Source: Haemophilus sp.
Lineage (GTDB): Bacteria; Pseudomonadota; Gammaproteobacteria; Enterobacterales; Pasteurellaceae
Assembly (NCBI GenBank): GCA_019423025.1
Contig: JAHZCD010000003.1
Span: 62,001-126,000 of the forward strand
DNA: 64,000 nucleotides
Direction of reading: 5' to 3'
Program-made: the position numbers and the translations under genes
Shown: positions 9,101-16,860 of the stretch, piece by piece
Numbering within the stretch: the first letter of the stretch is position 1
Layout of the letters: each line of letters starts with the position of its first letter
The notes under the pieces: generated by a model
What the model was told of the DNA's origin: nothing
The model's input: the letters and a program-made list of their open reading frames with translations, nothing else
Databases searched by the model: none

Positions 9101-9857
9101 GTGCAGTAGAGAAATCACCCACTGCTTGTGTTTTAACACCAATAGCTACCGCGCCCTCACCACTTGTCGCGGGAGAATATCCATTCAAACTCTCACCCGT
9201 TAATTTTTTGTAAATCAAACCTCGATTTGCAAAACTATCTAATCGAATTTGTTTTTTAGTAGCAACTGTTCCATTTTCATTAAACGTATATTCATAAACA
9301 ACTTCGTCACCACTGTATTTACCACCATTAACTTTATCAACATCATCGTTACCAATAACAATAGATGAGTTACCTTTTGCTAAAGTATTTGCACCAATAG
9401 CAATAGATTGATCACCTTTCACTTCTGTTCGTTGAGTTCGAGCCCCATCACCCGAACTACCAATTGCAATTGATTCCTCGCTATTAGCGCCTGAAATATT
9501 CGCTCCCATACCAATGGCAATATTTCGTCCTCTCTGACTATTATTTGAAATTGTTGCACTGTGACCAATCCCAATATTCGAGCCACCATTCACAGATGCT
9601 TCACCCTTAAACATGTTAAGTCCTCCCTCCGTAATTTTAATAAGAGGTTCACTTATATCGATAGCTTGTGCCGGCAATACTACTCCAGCTAAAATAAGAG
9701 AAGAGACAGAAAGTTTAAAAAGAGAAGATAAACGTGTTTCGCTTGTTACACGTTGTTCGGAGTTTGAAGAAGCTTTTACGGCTCCTTTCGCTAATTCTGA
9801 TGTCACGACGAAAGATTGTGTCGTTTTGTTCCAAATAATCTTAAATACTTTGTTCAT
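6180..9857 (-). CDS. Trimeric autotransporter adhesin (YadA/Hia type)
   Basis: A predicted 1225-residue surface protein. The start is the ATG at 9857: it has a GGGAG ribosome binding site and begins the extended signal-peptide region MNKVFKIIWNKTTQSFVVTS; cleavage is likely after AQA at residue 65. The 59 in-frame codons upstream are not coding. The passenger has YadA-like head repeats of the SIAIG/AVAIG/TALGT type (about residues 90-300 and again 390-450), then stalk segments with Trp-ring modules (YWNVVAND, GKGWNVTVN) and five neck motifs of the DAVNGSQLY kind (near DNA 8820, 8360, 7840, 7245 and 6490). The last 90 or so residues form the YadA anchor, ending in Trp, which trimerises into a 12-strand barrel. 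It probably mediates adhesion; the receptor cannot be told from sequence. The gene has no uptake sequence. Confidence 0.95.
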   Translation of the reverse strand: MNKVFKIIWNKTTQSFVVTSELAKGAVKASSNSEQRVTSETRLSSLFKLSVSSLILAGVVLPAQAIDISEPLIKITEGGLNMFKGEASVNGGSNIGIGHSATISNNSQRGRNIAIGMGANISGANSEESIAIGSSGDGARTQRTEVKGDQSIAIGANTLAKGNSSIVIGNDDVDKVNGGKYSGDEVVYEYTFNENGTVATKKQIRLDSFANRGLIYKKLTGESLNGYSPATSGEGAVAIGVKTQAVGDFSTALGTNATATKFGTLALGTGANANITNAVAIGMASATDKEGIAYKGKEILGNTYTWAGGASVDPGDVVSVGKKQFERQIINLAPGDVSADSTDAINGSQLYSAIQQIEKMRYFSVNSTIGVKDDATEENPTNSINKGAKGENSIAIGPNAHTTNTSTASIAIGLGSNATAANAVALGHNSVAGSNTFNDSSDHATFKVDDGTDTNVTFQAGLTNNSGGAVSVGKAGFERQIQNVAAGRLSNTSTDAVNGSQLYAVLNNSGFNVLQNNDYKARINNNNVVNFKNGTQTTAVVTKTANGTDVTFNVNTTTISAGDNGQVKTPVNGDAPVTATSVADAINNTYWNVVANDNTKEAVKAGNTVKFIDGKNISISQNGKEFTIATSNNVSFDHVDVGPISIDKDAGVNAGNKKITGVAAGTDDTDAVNVSQLNNAVNAAKTGVVAGKNTTVEKTTGSNGESIYKINAVDTSASVTSGSDALTVTPGKPALDDDGNTTVTNYKIDLSDKTKENINKGVDAKTTVDTKGLIFNGDSGSTNVEKLGSTVTIKGDDNITTEASGDEVKVKLNKDIKVDSVKAGDTTINTAGLTIAGGPSVTKAGIDAAGNQVSNVADGAVNANSKDAVNGSQLYEVKELAGKGWNVTVNKNGGEAVTVNKAGGEVEAKGETVQKVSPGNTVTYIAGQNIKIKQDGMNFTISTTKDLKAENVTATTVNTTTINLGEGDNSTPITVVSGKDAAPNLDGKTPNRMNFGGETIATLSDGLKFGANVGDVYGAKLNSQINVKGADSNTNWSEFDGGDNVMTNIDKSGNVRVGIKKNLKVESVTANKFTAGDTVIDSNGVTIKNGPSMTKNGIDAGNKQITNVAPGRIAADSTDAVNGSQLHEVKADMNNKINHLNGQVNKLGKRVNAGTASALAASQLPQAYIPGKSMVSVAAGNYQGQNAVALGMSRISDNGKIIIRLAGTSDTQGKVGVAVGAGYHW

Positions 9858-9951
9858 AAAAAAGTTCTCCCAAGTTAAATAGATTGAGGTATTCATCACA
9901 TCCCAACAAACAATAGAAATAGAACAAGATGGGTAAAAATAAGGTTCTGGG

Positions 9952-9979
9952 AGTATAGCTGACTCATCTATAAGATCAA
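9952..9979 (-). promoter_or_regulatory. Candidate promoter of the adhesin gene
   Basis: On the minus strand, TTGATC (9974-9979) and TATACT (9952-9957) are spaced by 16 bases. This would start transcription near 9945, leaving a leader of about 88 bases. No homopolymer or tandem repeat tract of the sort used for phase variation was seen in this leader. Confidence 0.5.
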
Positions 9980-10055
9980 GAAAATGATCGCTTTTTATAC
10001 CATTTTTCACAAGAAATTTACATTTTCTATGCAAGGTATCGTTTGCGTAAAAAGA

Positions 10056-10096
10056 ATGCTCATTAAAATTAGGTCAAAGTCAGTAATAATGAGCAT
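10056..10096. repeat. Inverted repeat in the adhesin-nrfA intergenic region
   Basis: ATGCTCATTA at 10056-10065 and its exact complement TAATGAGCAT at 10087-10096 are separated by 21 bases. It lies in the roughly 525-bp stretch between the divergent adhesin and nrfA genes. There is no T-run, so it looks more like a regulator site or a structural element than a terminator. The rest of this stretch holds the two promoters, an uptake sequence at 10137-10145 and the NarP and FNR sites; I see no gene in it. Confidence 0.5.
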
Positions 10097-10190
10097 GGAA
10101 TCGTCTTTATATAAGTCAAAAACAATGTAAAAGTTGACCGCACTTTTCCCTCTTATATGCAACTCACCTACCACTTTCCTAATCCTTTTA

Positions 10191-10206
10191 TACCCCTTTA
10201 GAAGTA
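10191..10206 (+). promoter_or_regulatory. NarP/NarL 7-2-7 heptamer pair upstream of nrfA
   Basis: TACCCCT, two bases, then AGAAGTA form an inverted pair; both heptamers fit the NarL/NarP consensus TACYYMT. The site is centred 30 bp upstream of the FNR site. In E. coli nrfA a 7-2-7 site and an FNR site occur in the same order about 33 bp apart, so nitrate/nitrite-responsive activation is likely (Haemophilus has NarP). Confidence 0.75.
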
Positions 10207-10221
10207 TTTTGATTTTAAAGT

Positions 10222-10235
10222 TTGATCAACCTCAA
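10222..10235 (+). promoter_or_regulatory. FNR site upstream of nrfA
   Basis: TTGAT-CAAC-CTCAA differs from the FNR consensus TTGAT-N4-ATCAA at one base. It lies about 148 bp before the nrfA start codon and implies anaerobic activation. I could not pick out a convincing -10 hexamer 30 bp downstream; TATCTT at 10276-10281 is a possible alternative. Confidence 0.75.
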
Positions 10236-10382
10236 ACTTTTGGAAGATAACCTTAGAAAAACTACTACTTTTTGGTATCTTATGCTTGCAATGAACTATT
10301 TTTATGAGTGAATTCAAAAGCTTAATAGGAATTGTTCGCATTTTAAATTGTTTTTTTATTCTTTCCTAATGGAGTGATTATC

Positions 10383-11906
10383 GTGAACGCATTGAGAAAA
10401 AGCCTTGTTTTGGCGACTTCTTTCGCAGCTTTAGGTGTATACAACTCAGCGATGGCTGAAATGGTATATAAGCCTGTTGACCAACCTGTGGAAGCACCAA
10501 ACCCTAATTTAAAAATCGAAGCAGTGAATGAAAAATTTGCTGAGAAATATCCTAGCCAATTCAATTCGTGGAAAGCGACTGAAAAAGGTGACAAAATTAT
10601 CTACGCCGACGAACAAGATCCTCGTTTAATCGTGTTATGGGGCGGCTATTCTTTTGCAAAAGAATATAACGCACCTCGTGGTCACGTTTATGCAGTAGAA
10701 GATGTACGTAATATTTTACGTACTGGTGCGCCCAAAAATGCAAATGATGGCCCACAACCAATGGCATGTTGGACTTGTAAAGGTCCAGACGTTCCTCGTT
10801 TAATTGCAGAATGGGGTGAAGATGGTTACTTTGGTGCCAAATGGGCTAAAGGTGGACCAGAAATTGTCAACTCGATCGGTTGTGCTGACTGTCACGATAC
10901 GACCTCTAAAGACTTTGCTGAAGGCAAACCTGCATTACGTATTGCTCGTCCACACGTTCTTCGTGCATTAGATCACTTAAATAATGCACTTCAAGCAAAA
11001 GCAAAAGCTGAAGGTAAAGAACAAGCTAACTTAAGCTTTAACACAGCTGATCGCACTGAAAAACGTGCTGAAGTTTGTGCTAACTGTCACGTTGAGTACT
11101 ACTTCGCAGGTGATTTAAAACAAGTAACCTTCCCTTGGGATAACGGTCAAACTGTTGATGACATCGAAAAATACTACGATGATATCGGTTTCAGTGACTG
11201 GACTCACTCGCTTTCTAAAGCACCAATGTTAAAAGCGCAACACCCTGACTTTGAAATTTGGTCTTTAGGTATGCACGGTAAAAACGGCGTAACTTGTATC
11301 GACTGTCACATGCCTAAAGTACAAGGTAAAGATGGTAAAGTTTACACCGACCACCAAATCCAAAACCCATTCGATGCATTTGATACCACATGTGCAAACT
11401 GTCACGATCAAAGCAAAGAAAAACTTAAAGACATCGTTGCTTCACGTAAAAAAGAAGTGAAAGATGTAATGGGTCGTTTAGAAGATCAAGTTGTTCGTGC
11501 TCACTTTGAAGCGAAAGCAGCATGGGATGCTGGTGCAACTAAAGAAGAAATGGAACCTGCTTTAATGGATATCCGTCACGCTCAATGGCGTTGGGACTAC
11601 GCAGCAGCAAGCCACGGTGGTCACATGCACGCACCTGATGTAATGCTTCGCGTATTAGGTTCTGGTATCGACAAAGCAGCAGATGCACGTGCTAAACTTG
11701 CAGCAATCTTAACTAAACATGGCGTGAAAACTCCGGTTGAAGTACCAGATATTTCTACAGCTGATAAAGCATGGAAAGTAATGGGTATTGATATCGAGAA
11801 AGAACGTCAAGCGAAAAAAGAATTCTTAGAAACTGTTGTACCTCAATGGGTAAAAGAAGCGAAAGCCAATGGCAAATTAGCTGAAGATACCGCAACAAAA
11901 CAATAA
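10383..11906 (+). CDS. nrfA: Ammonia-forming cytochrome c nitrite reductase NrfA
   Basis: A periplasmic pentahaem enzyme of 507 residues that reduces nitrite to ammonia with six electrons. The active-site haem motif is the lysine-ligated CWTCK at residue 129; the other four are CxxCH at 167, 232, 305 and 337. A signal peptide ends near AMA at about residue 25. I chose the GTG at 10383 because a GGAG lies 8 bases before it; the in-frame GTG at 10374 overlaps that ribosome binding site. It heads the nrfABCD operon, with FNR and NarP sites upstream, and its CxxCK haem requires the dedicated lyase encoded downstream. A hairpin of paired uptake sequences separates it from nrfB. Confidence 0.97.
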   Translation: MNALRKSLVLATSFAALGVYNSAMAEMVYKPVDQPVEAPNPNLKIEAVNEKFAEKYPSQFNSWKATEKGDKIIYADEQDPRLIVLWGGYSFAKEYNAPRGHVYAVEDVRNILRTGAPKNANDGPQPMACWTCKGPDVPRLIAEWGEDGYFGAKWAKGGPEIVNSIGCADCHDTTSKDFAEGKPALRIARPHVLRALDHLNNALQAKAKAEGKEQANLSFNTADRTEKRAEVCANCHVEYYFAGDLKQVTFPWDNGQTVDDIEKYYDDIGFSDWTHSLSKAPMLKAQHPDFEIWSLGMHGKNGVTCIDCHMPKVQGKDGKVYTDHQIQNPFDAFDTTCANCHDQSKEKLKDIVASRKKEVKDVMGRLEDQVVRAHFEAKAAWDAGATKEEMEPALMDIRHAQWRWDYAAASHGGHMHAPDVMLRVLGSGIDKAADARAKLAAILTKHGVKTPVEVPDISTADKAWKVMGIDIEKERQAKKEFLETVVPQWVKEAKANGKLAEDTATKQ

Positions 11907-11913
11907 AAAAAGA

Positions 11914-11947
11914 ACCGCACTTTGTAACTAAAGTGTCGAAGTGCGGT
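11914..11947 (+). terminator. Paired uptake sequences forming an attenuator between nrfA and nrfB
   Basis: Uptake core ACCGCACTT at 11914-11922 is inverted relative to AAGTGCGGT at 11939-11947, giving a stem followed by CATTTTTAACC. A nested alternative hairpin, CACTTT at 11918-11923 with AAAGTG at 11930-11935, competes for the left arm. It probably reduces transcription into nrfBCD so that NrfA is made in excess. Confidence 0.65.
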
Positions 11948-11978
11948 CATTTTTAACCATATATTTGAGGTAATCAGA

Positions 11979-12644
11979 ATGAATTTAACTTCTTTAATCA
12001 GCAAATCGGCAAAATCCCTCGCATTGCTTGCAATGCTTGCGGCAATGCCAATGGCTGCAAGTGCGGAAGAGATGGCAAAAACACCGGCCTCTCAAATCAC
12101 TTATGAGCCACAATTGGATAACCAACGTGATCCAAACCAATATTGTGCGAAATGTCACAAATTTGACCAAGTTGATAAAAACCAAACTTTAGATCAATCT
12201 GGTGGTGAATTACACTTTGGTAAATTCCATGGCGCACACTTAAATCAAAAAAGCCCTAACACAGGTAAACCGATTAACTGTGTAAACTGTCACGGTAATA
12301 TTTCGGAAGATCACCGTCGTGGTGCAAAAGATGTGATGCGTTTTGATGGCGATATCTTTGGTGATAAAAAACCAATGTATACCGCGCAAGAACAAAACCA
12401 AGTTTGTTTTGCTTGTCACCAACCGGCAAAACTTCGTGAAAAACTTTGGGCGCACGATGTTCACGCAATGAAATTGCCTTGTGCAAGCTGCCACACATTA
12501 CACCCGAAAGATGATGCGATGAAAGGTATTCAACCGAAAAATCGTGTGAAACTTTGTGTAGATTGCCACGGCGAACAACAAAAACGCAAAGCGGCAAAAG
12601 ACGCACAATCACAAACGCAATCAACCGAACAAAAGGATAAATAA
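11979..12644 (+). CDS. nrfB: Pentahaem cytochrome c NrfB, electron donor to NrfA
   Basis: A 221-residue periplasmic protein with a signal peptide (SLALLAMLAAMPMAASA, cleavage about residue 29) and five CxxCH motifs at residues 56, 101, 143, 168 and 193 (CAKCH, CVNCH, CFACH, CASCH, CVDCH). It carries electrons from the NrfCD quinol dehydrogenase to NrfA. The C-terminal tail is Lys/Gln-rich. A GAGGTAATCAG ribosome binding site precedes the ATG. Its stop overlaps the nrfC start by one base (TAATG). Confidence 0.95.
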   Translation: MNLTSLISKSAKSLALLAMLAAMPMAASAEEMAKTPASQITYEPQLDNQRDPNQYCAKCHKFDQVDKNQTLDQSGGELHFGKFHGAHLNQKSPNTGKPINCVNCHGNISEDHRRGAKDVMRFDGDIFGDKKPMYTAQEQNQVCFACHQPAKLREKLWAHDVHAMKLPCASCHTLHPKDDAMKGIQPKNRVKLCVDCHGEQQKRKAAKDAQSQTQSTEQKDK

Positions 12645-13321
12645 TGACAGCTTGTTCACGCCGAAACTTTGTTTCCGGCATGGGGGCATTAATCCTTATG
12701 ACGGGGACATCAGTTACCTCTTTAGCGAAAGAGGAAAAGGCGGATAAACCGAAACGCTATGCAATGGTACACGACGAAACAGCTTGTATCGGCTGTACCG
12801 CTTGTATGGATGCTTGTCGTGAAACAAACCACGTTCCTGAAGGCGTTTCACGTTTGGAAATTCTCCGTAGTGAACCTTACGGCGAATTCCCAAATCAAGA
12901 ATACGAGTTTTTCCGTCAATCTTGCCAACACTGTACAAACGCCCCTTGCGTGGCAGTTTGTCCGACCGGTGCATCATTTATTGATCCTGAAACAGGTATC
13001 GTCGATGTGCATAAAGATCTTTGTGTAGGTTGCCAATACTGTATTGCAGTTTGTCCTTACCGCGTACGTTTCATTCACCCAGTACACCGTACTGCGGACA
13101 AATGTAACTTCTGTCGCGATACAAACTTAGCAGCTGGCAAACAACCTGCTTGTGTAGAAGCTTGTCCAACCAAAGCATTAACCTTTGGCGATATGAATGA
13201 TCCAAGCAGTGCCGTTTCCCGCAAAGTGAAAGAAAAACCGGTTTATCGCACGAAAGTGGAATTAGGTACTCAACCAAATCTTTACCATATTCCATTCCAA
13301 CACGGGGAGCCAAGAAGATGA
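12644..13321 (+). CDS. nrfC: 4Fe-4S ferredoxin-type protein NrfC
   Basis: A 225-residue iron-sulfur protein with a twin-arginine leader (SRRNF at residues 5-9, then a hydrophobic stretch), so it is exported folded through Tat. Four cysteine groups for four [4Fe-4S] clusters are present, starting with C48, C51, C54 and C58 (CIGCTACMDAC), then CQHCTNAPCVAVC, CVGCQYCIAVC and CNFC ... CVEAC. It passes electrons from menaquinol oxidised at NrfD to NrfB. It overlaps nrfB by one base and nrfD by four bases, indicating translational coupling. Confidence 0.95.
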   Translation: MTACSRRNFVSGMGALILMTGTSVTSLAKEEKADKPKRYAMVHDETACIGCTACMDACRETNHVPEGVSRLEILRSEPYGEFPNQEYEFFRQSCQHCTNAPCVAVCPTGASFIDPETGIVDVHKDLCVGCQYCIAVCPYRVRFIHPVHRTADKCNFCRDTNLAAGKQPACVEACPTKALTFGDMNDPSSAVSRKVKEKPVYRTKVELGTQPNLYHIPFQHGEPRR

Positions 13322-14283
13322 CATTAGATTATCCTGTTCCGTTTCACACACCTAATTTAGTGTGGGATTCAACAATCGCTATCTATTTGTTCTTACTTGG
13401 TATTTCTTCCGGTGCGGTACAATTAGCGATTGCTTATAAACGTAGTCACAAATTAGAAAATCCTAGCAAAAACTGGATTATCCGAGCAGCCGCCGTTTTA
13501 GGTTCTGTGCCAACATTAATTGGTTTAACCCTGTTAATTTTCCACTTGGCACGTCCTTGGACATTCTGGAAATTGATGTTTAACTATCAATTCAACTCTG
13601 TAATGTCTATGGGGGTAATGTTATTCCAAGTTTATATGCTGTTCTTGGTGTGTTGGTGTGCGGTTATCTTCAAAGAAGATATCATGGCGTTCATTCAACG
13701 TTTTATGCCAAAACTTGGCTTCATCGGTAAAATTATCAATGTATTAGAACGTTTAACTGGTCCTGTAGAAGTTATTCTCTTCATCTTAGCCGCTGTGCTA
13801 GGGGCTTATACTGGTTTCTTACTTTCAGCATTGATCAGTTACCCAATGTTGAATAACCCTGTTCTACCAGCGTTATTCCTGGCTTCTGGTACCTCTTCAG
13901 GTATCGCAGCAACCTTCTTATTTATCCTCATTGCAGGTAAATTAAAAGGTGATAGCCATGAATCACACTTCATTCATAAATTTGAAGTGCCAATTATGGT
14001 GACTGAACTTGGTTTATTAATCTGTTTCTTTGTTGGTCTACACTTCGGTGGTGGTCAGAAAGTGGTTGCATTACACAATGCACTTTCCGGCTTCTGGGGT
14101 GCAGTGTTCTGGATTGGGGTATTCTTAATTGGTATCATCATTCCTCTACTTGCGAACCTTGCAGTAAAAGACAACTTAAAATACAACAAGAACTTTATTA
14201 TCCTTGTGTCAATCTTCGACTTAATCGGGGTTCTCTGCTTACGTTACTTCATCTTGTATGCAGGACAACTTACCGTTGCGTAA
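13318..14283 (+). CDS. nrfD: Membrane quinol dehydrogenase subunit NrfD
   Basis: A 321-residue polytopic membrane protein of the NrfD/PsrC family with about eight to nine hydrophobic helices (for example FLLGISSGAVQLAIAY and PALFLASGTSSGIAATFLF, a pattern typical of the family). With NrfC it oxidises menaquinol; the men genes for that quinone are at 21,836-25,619. The start codon overlaps the nrfC stop (ATGA). A terminator follows 21 bases after the stop. Confidence 0.95.
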   Translation: MTLDYPVPFHTPNLVWDSTIAIYLFLLGISSGAVQLAIAYKRSHKLENPSKNWIIRAAAVLGSVPTLIGLTLLIFHLARPWTFWKLMFNYQFNSVMSMGVMLFQVYMLFLVCWCAVIFKEDIMAFIQRFMPKLGFIGKIINVLERLTGPVEVILFILAAVLGAYTGFLLSALISYPMLNNPVLPALFLASGTSSGIAATFLFILIAGKLKGDSHESHFIHKFEVPIMVTELGLLICFFVGLHFGGGQKVVALHNALSGFWGAVFWIGVFLIGIIIPLLANLAVKDNLKYNKNFIILVSIFDLIGVLCLRYFILYAGQLTVA

Positions 14284-14304
14284 GGATAAACTTCTTATTT
14301 AATC

Positions 14305-14329
14305 AAAAGGCGTATACAATACGCCTTTT
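14305..14329 (+). terminator. Terminator of nrfABCD
   Basis: AAAAGGCGTAT at 14305-14315 and ATACGCCTTTT at 14319-14329 form an 11-bp stem with an ACA loop, followed by TTTTGTTTATTT. It separates nrfD from the haem-lyase genes, which may therefore have their own promoter; a TATAAT lies at 14413-14418 but leaves a very short leader. Confidence 0.85.
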
Positions 14330-14431
14330 GTTTATTTAAAAGACTAAAGTGCGGTTAATTTTACGTATGTTTTTCATGCTTAAAATTAACCTTATTTTGT
14401 CAAATACAACTATATAATACTGAAGAATACT

Positions 14432-16336
14432 ATGCTCCCCGAATTCGGATTTCTATCACTACTCTTCGCTACTACCGCAGCACTCTTACTTTCTATCGTG
14501 CCACAAATTGGTATTTGGCGAAATAAACCCTCTCTCACCAACACAGCTTGGGGATTAAGTTATTGCTTCGGTATTTTTACGAGCGTTTCCATCGGTATTC
14601 TTGCCTACTCTTTTGCAACAGATGACTTCACTTTGGAATACGTGGCAGCGCACTCCAATTCTCAACTACCAACATTTTTCAAAGTCGCCGCCACATGGGG
14701 CGGACACGAAGGCTCCATTTTATTTTGGCTTTTCACATTAAGTCTTTGGTTAGTGGCTTTTGCCTTTTTCTCTCGCAAAAATGACCGCACTTTTTCTGCA
14801 CAAACCCTTTCTTTACTCGGCTTAATTTGTCTTGGGTTTGCTATTTTTATTTTGTTCTACTCCAATCCATTTGGACGTGCTTTTCCTGCCCCTGCGGAAG
14901 GGCGAGATCTCAACCCAATGCTGCAAGATATTGGCTTAATTTTCCATCCACCACTGTTATATGTGGGTTATGTGGGCTTTGCCGTTAACTTTGCCATGTC
15001 CATTTCTGCCTTAATCTTTAATCGTTCTGCGCAAGCAATCGCGCGTGCGATGCGAGCCTGGGTTCTCGTTTCTTGGTTATTTTTAACATTAGGGATCGTG
15101 CTCGGTGCATGGTGGGCATATTACGAATTAGGCTGGGGCGGCTGGTGGTTCTGGGATCCAGTAGAAAATGCCTCACTTATGCCATGGTTATTGGGACTTG
15201 CACTGTTACACAGCTTGATGGTAACCGAAAAGCAAGGCATGTTCAGCTACTGGACTACACTCTTTTCCCTACTCGCTTTTGCATTCAGTGTATTAGGCAC
15301 ATTTATTGTCCGTTCAGGCGCATTAACCTCCGTGCACGCCTTTGCTTTAGATAGCTCCCGTGGTTATGTGCTATTACTCATTTTCTTCCTACTAACCGTT
15401 GGTTCGCTGAGTTTATTTGCCCTACGCACAAATACTAATGAAAGTGCGGTCAAATTTCCGCTCATTTCTAAAACTGGGGCAATTTTAGGTTTAAATATCG
15501 TATTGACCGTGGCCACCGTCAGCACATTCTTAGGCACTTTCTATCCAATGCTATTCCAAGCCATGAATTGGGGAAGTATTTCTGTGGGTGCCCCTTACTT
15601 TAATAGCATTTTCTTGCCATTGCTCACGTTAGTGCTTTTTGCTATGGCGGGCACACTTTGCTTAAACTGGTTTAAAGCCGATAAGAAACACTTTTTCAAA
15701 CGCTTGTTATTACTCATTCCTGCAGCAGTGATGGCTTATGGCATGATTTGGAATGCGTTGCAAAATGACAGTGCGTTACGTTTCCATTTCTTCGCTTATG
15801 TGTTGCTCACCCTCGCTATTTGGGTATTATTCGTCACCTTATGGCAAAATTGGGCAAAAGTAAGACTGCCCTATTTTGGGATGATTCTCGCACACTGTGG
15901 CGTGGCTATTGCGACAATGGGCGCCGTGATGAGTAGTTACTTTGGCAGTGAATTAGGTGTTAGACTTGCACCACAACAAAGCCAGCAATTAGGTCAATTT
16001 GAATTCCATTATGATCGTTTTTCCAATGAAATTGGACCAAACTTTACCGCCGAAGTTGCTTTCTTTAACGTGTCAAAACAAGGCAAACCTTACGCTGAAA
16101 TTGTACCTGAACGCCGATATTATGACGTTCGTACCATGACCATGAGTGAAGTAGGGTTAGATGCTGGCTTTTGGGGCGATTTATATATTGTGATGGGCGA
16201 TAACTTAGGCAAAGGCGAATTCACATTCCGCTTGCATTACAAACCACTTATTCGCTGGTTATGGCTCGGAGGCATTTTAATGGCACTTGGCGCATTATGT
16301 TCTGCCATCAATTTGAAGAGAAAACGCGATGAATAA
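14432..16336 (+). CDS. nrfE: Haem lyase CcmF/NrfE family protein
   Basis: A 634-residue integral membrane protein with many helices. The WWD haem-handling motif is clear at about residues 232-246 (GWGGWWFWDPVENASLMPW). Other CcmF signatures include WGGHEGSILFW near the N-terminus and the stretch TSVHAFALDSSRG. It is the core of the cytochrome c haem lyase that ligates haem to apocytochrome in the periplasm. Position next to nrfABCD and upstream of an NrfF/G fusion suggests the NrfEFG role, which includes haem attachment to the CWTCK site of NrfA; ccmABCDE is not in the window, so a general CcmF role cannot be excluded. Uptake sequences are at 14784 and 15442. Confidence 0.88.
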   Translation: MLPEFGFLSLLFATTAALLLSIVPQIGIWRNKPSLTNTAWGLSYCFGIFTSVSIGILAYSFATDDFTLEYVAAHSNSQLPTFFKVAATWGGHEGSILFWLFTLSLWLVAFAFFSRKNDRTFSAQTLSLLGLICLGFAIFILFYSNPFGRAFPAPAEGRDLNPMLQDIGLIFHPPLLYVGYVGFAVNFAMSISALIFNRSAQAIARAMRAWVLVSWLFLTLGIVLGAWWAYYELGWGGWWFWDPVENASLMPWLLGLALLHSLMVTEKQGMFSYWTTLFSLLAFAFSVLGTFIVRSGALTSVHAFALDSSRGYVLLLIFFLLTVGSLSLFALRTNTNESAVKFPLISKTGAILGLNIVLTVATVSTFLGTFYPMLFQAMNWGSISVGAPYFNSIFLPLLTLVLFAMAGTLCLNWFKADKKHFFKRLLLLIPAAVMAYGMIWNALQNDSALRFHFFAYVLLTLAIWVLFVTLWQNWAKVRLPYFGMILAHCGVAIATMGAVMSSYFGSELGVRLAPQQSQQLGQFEFHYDRFSNEIGPNFTAEVAFFNVSKQGKPYAEIVPERRYYDVRTMTMSEVGLDAGFWGDLYIVMGDNLGKGEFTFRLHYKPLIRWLWLGGILMALGALCSAINLKRKRDE

Positions 16337-16859
16337 AAAGTTTATTTTGTTTTTACCACTGATTTTATTATTGAGCGTTTGCTTACTGCTTTTTGTTGGT
16401 TTGCATAAAGATCCAAAACAAATTGCCTCTGCACTCATTAATAAGCCCGTGCCGGAATTCTATCAAGCAAATCTACTTGAACCGAGTCAAATCGTCAGCC
16501 CAAGAGATTTCCCAAAGAAACCTTTCCTGCTTAATGTTTGGGGAAGTTGGTGTGGCTATTGCCAACAGGAACACCCTCTTTTGATGGAAATTTCAAAAGA
16601 AGTGCCCATTGTTGGAATCGACTATCGTGACAAACCTCAAAACGGCATTGCGATGCTCGAACGTATGGGCAATCCGTTCATACTCACTATTGACGATAGC
16701 CGTGGTGAATTTGCGATGCAATTGGGCGTAGATGGCGCACCAGAAACCTATGTTGTCGATGAGCACGGCATGATCCGTTATCGTCATTCTGGCTATATGG
16801 ATCGCGAAACGTGGCTTACCGAAATCAAACCAAAACTTGATGAATTAACTAAAAAGTAA
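16329..16859 (+). CDS. dsbE: DsbE/CcmG-like thioredoxin for cytochrome c maturation
   Basis: A 176-residue membrane-anchored thioredoxin-fold protein: an N-terminal hydrophobic anchor (residues 5-24) and a redox site WCGYC with C75 and C78. Other family features are NVWGSWCGYCQQEHP, a GVDGAPETYVVDEHG stretch that includes the cis-proline region, and the C-terminal GYMDRETW. It keeps apocytochrome CxxCH cysteines reduced for haem ligation. It overlaps the end of nrfE by 8 bases and stops one base before the next gene, so the three genes are translationally coupled. It resembles CcmG/DsbE; a specific Nrf name is not established from sequence. Confidence 0.9.
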   Translation: MNKKFILFLPLILLLSVCLLLFVGLHKDPKQIASALINKPVPEFYQANLLEPSQIVSPRDFPKKPFLLNVWGSWCGYCQQEHPLLMEISKEVPIVGIDYRDKPQNGIAMLERMGNPFILTIDDSRGEFAMQLGVDGAPETYVVDEHGMIRYRHSGYMDRETWLTEIKPKLDELTKK

Positions 16860-16860
16860 A

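Noticed and set aside
6445..9213. Several plus-strand open frames inside the adhesin gene
   Set aside because: They are antisense shadows of repeat-rich coding sequence, with no ribosome binding site or recognisable domain.
9858..10034. In-frame upstream extension of the adhesin gene (59 codons)
   Set aside because: The extended signal peptide and the GGGAG ribosome binding site fix the start at 9857, and the extension covers the likely promoter.
12240..12681. Minus-strand frames over nrfB
   Set aside because: They lie wholly within nrfB, whose five haem motifs prove the coding strand.
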